A DNA stretch of 6,064 nt from a bacterium (GTDB lineage Archaea; Thermoplasmatota; Thermoplasmata; Lutacidiplasmatales; UBA184), in the NCBI GenBank assembly GCA_021832495.1, contig JAKBKR010000141.1, forward strand, positions 1-6,064, written 5' to 3'. The notes under the pieces were generated by a model. The model was not told the origin of the DNA and did no database searches. It worked only from the letters and a program-made list of their open reading frames with translations. Shown here piece after piece: positions 6,001 to 6,064 of this stretch. The position numbers and the translations under genes are program-made. How positions within the stretch are numbered: position 1 is the first letter of the stretch; each line of letters opens with the position of its first letter.

Positions 6001-6064
6001 GTTGATGAGTCCGGGCGTGACGAAGAAGGAGAGAGCATAACTCTATACCTCCGCGACGCCCCGT
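6001..6064 (-). pseudogene. Interrupted N-terminal coding segment of the amidohydrolase
   Basis: In frame with the gene at 4891-6000, positions 6027-6001 encode FFVTPGLIN, the standard lead-in to the HTH metal motif, so coding sequence clearly continues to the right of the TTG at 6000. A TAG at 6045-6043 stops this frame, and no ATG, GTG or TTG lies between it and the HTH except the TTG itself. Beyond the TAG the same frame reads RGVAEV up to the window end, with G or C in most third positions, which hints that it is coding there too. The neighbouring frame reads VIELC-like residues where relatives usually have VIDAxG, so a pair of small compensating indels would also restore a normal sequence. 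Either a real mutation or a sequencing or assembly fault explains this. Confidence 0.55.

Overview
This 6,064-base window looks archaeal, most likely from a Thermoplasmatota-type lineage of moderate to high GC. The main reasons are the style of its two DUF2079 membrane proteins, a GT4 glycosyltransferase with the HEHFGISLVEAM block, and an amidohydrolase that reads like the archaeal MTA/SAH-deaminase-related group. Starts are often non-ATG (TTG, GTG) and gene junctions are tight. The lineage call is inferred from family resemblance; no rRNA gene or other phylogenetic marker is present.

All recognised genes lie on the minus strand, so the order of transcription runs from high to low coordinates. 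At the right edge (4891-6000, with coding similarity reaching into 6001-6064) is a TRZ/ATZ-type amidohydrolase. Its catalytic barrel is intact, but its N-terminus is interrupted by an in-frame TAG close to the window end. A gap of 516 bases (4375-4890) follows. It has no convincing gene but contains several hairpins and one TATA-like palindrome.

The rest is a compact four-gene block. It starts with a DUF2079 membrane protein with a GT-C-like layout (2644-4374). After 22 bases comes an Alg11-like GT4 glycosyltransferase (1470-2621), and after 16 bases a WbbL/rhamnosyltransferase-like GT2 glycosyltransferase (374-1453). An ATGA overlap then leads into a fourth gene that runs off the left edge (1-377). 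Translating that partial gene by eye shows a second, divergent DUF2079 protein, whose K64, N69 and D74-L75-G76 fall at exactly the same residue numbers as in the first copy.

Together the block looks like a cell-surface or lipid-linked glycan assembly operon. The two cytosolic-type transferases (GT4, GT2) would use nucleotide sugars on the inner face of the membrane. The two polytopic DUF2079 proteins are candidates for lipid-linked sugar transfer or handling on the outer face. The amidohydrolase is probably an unrelated housekeeping (purine or methylthioadenosine salvage) gene next door. I saw no tRNA, rRNA, CRISPR array, insertion sequence or integrase.
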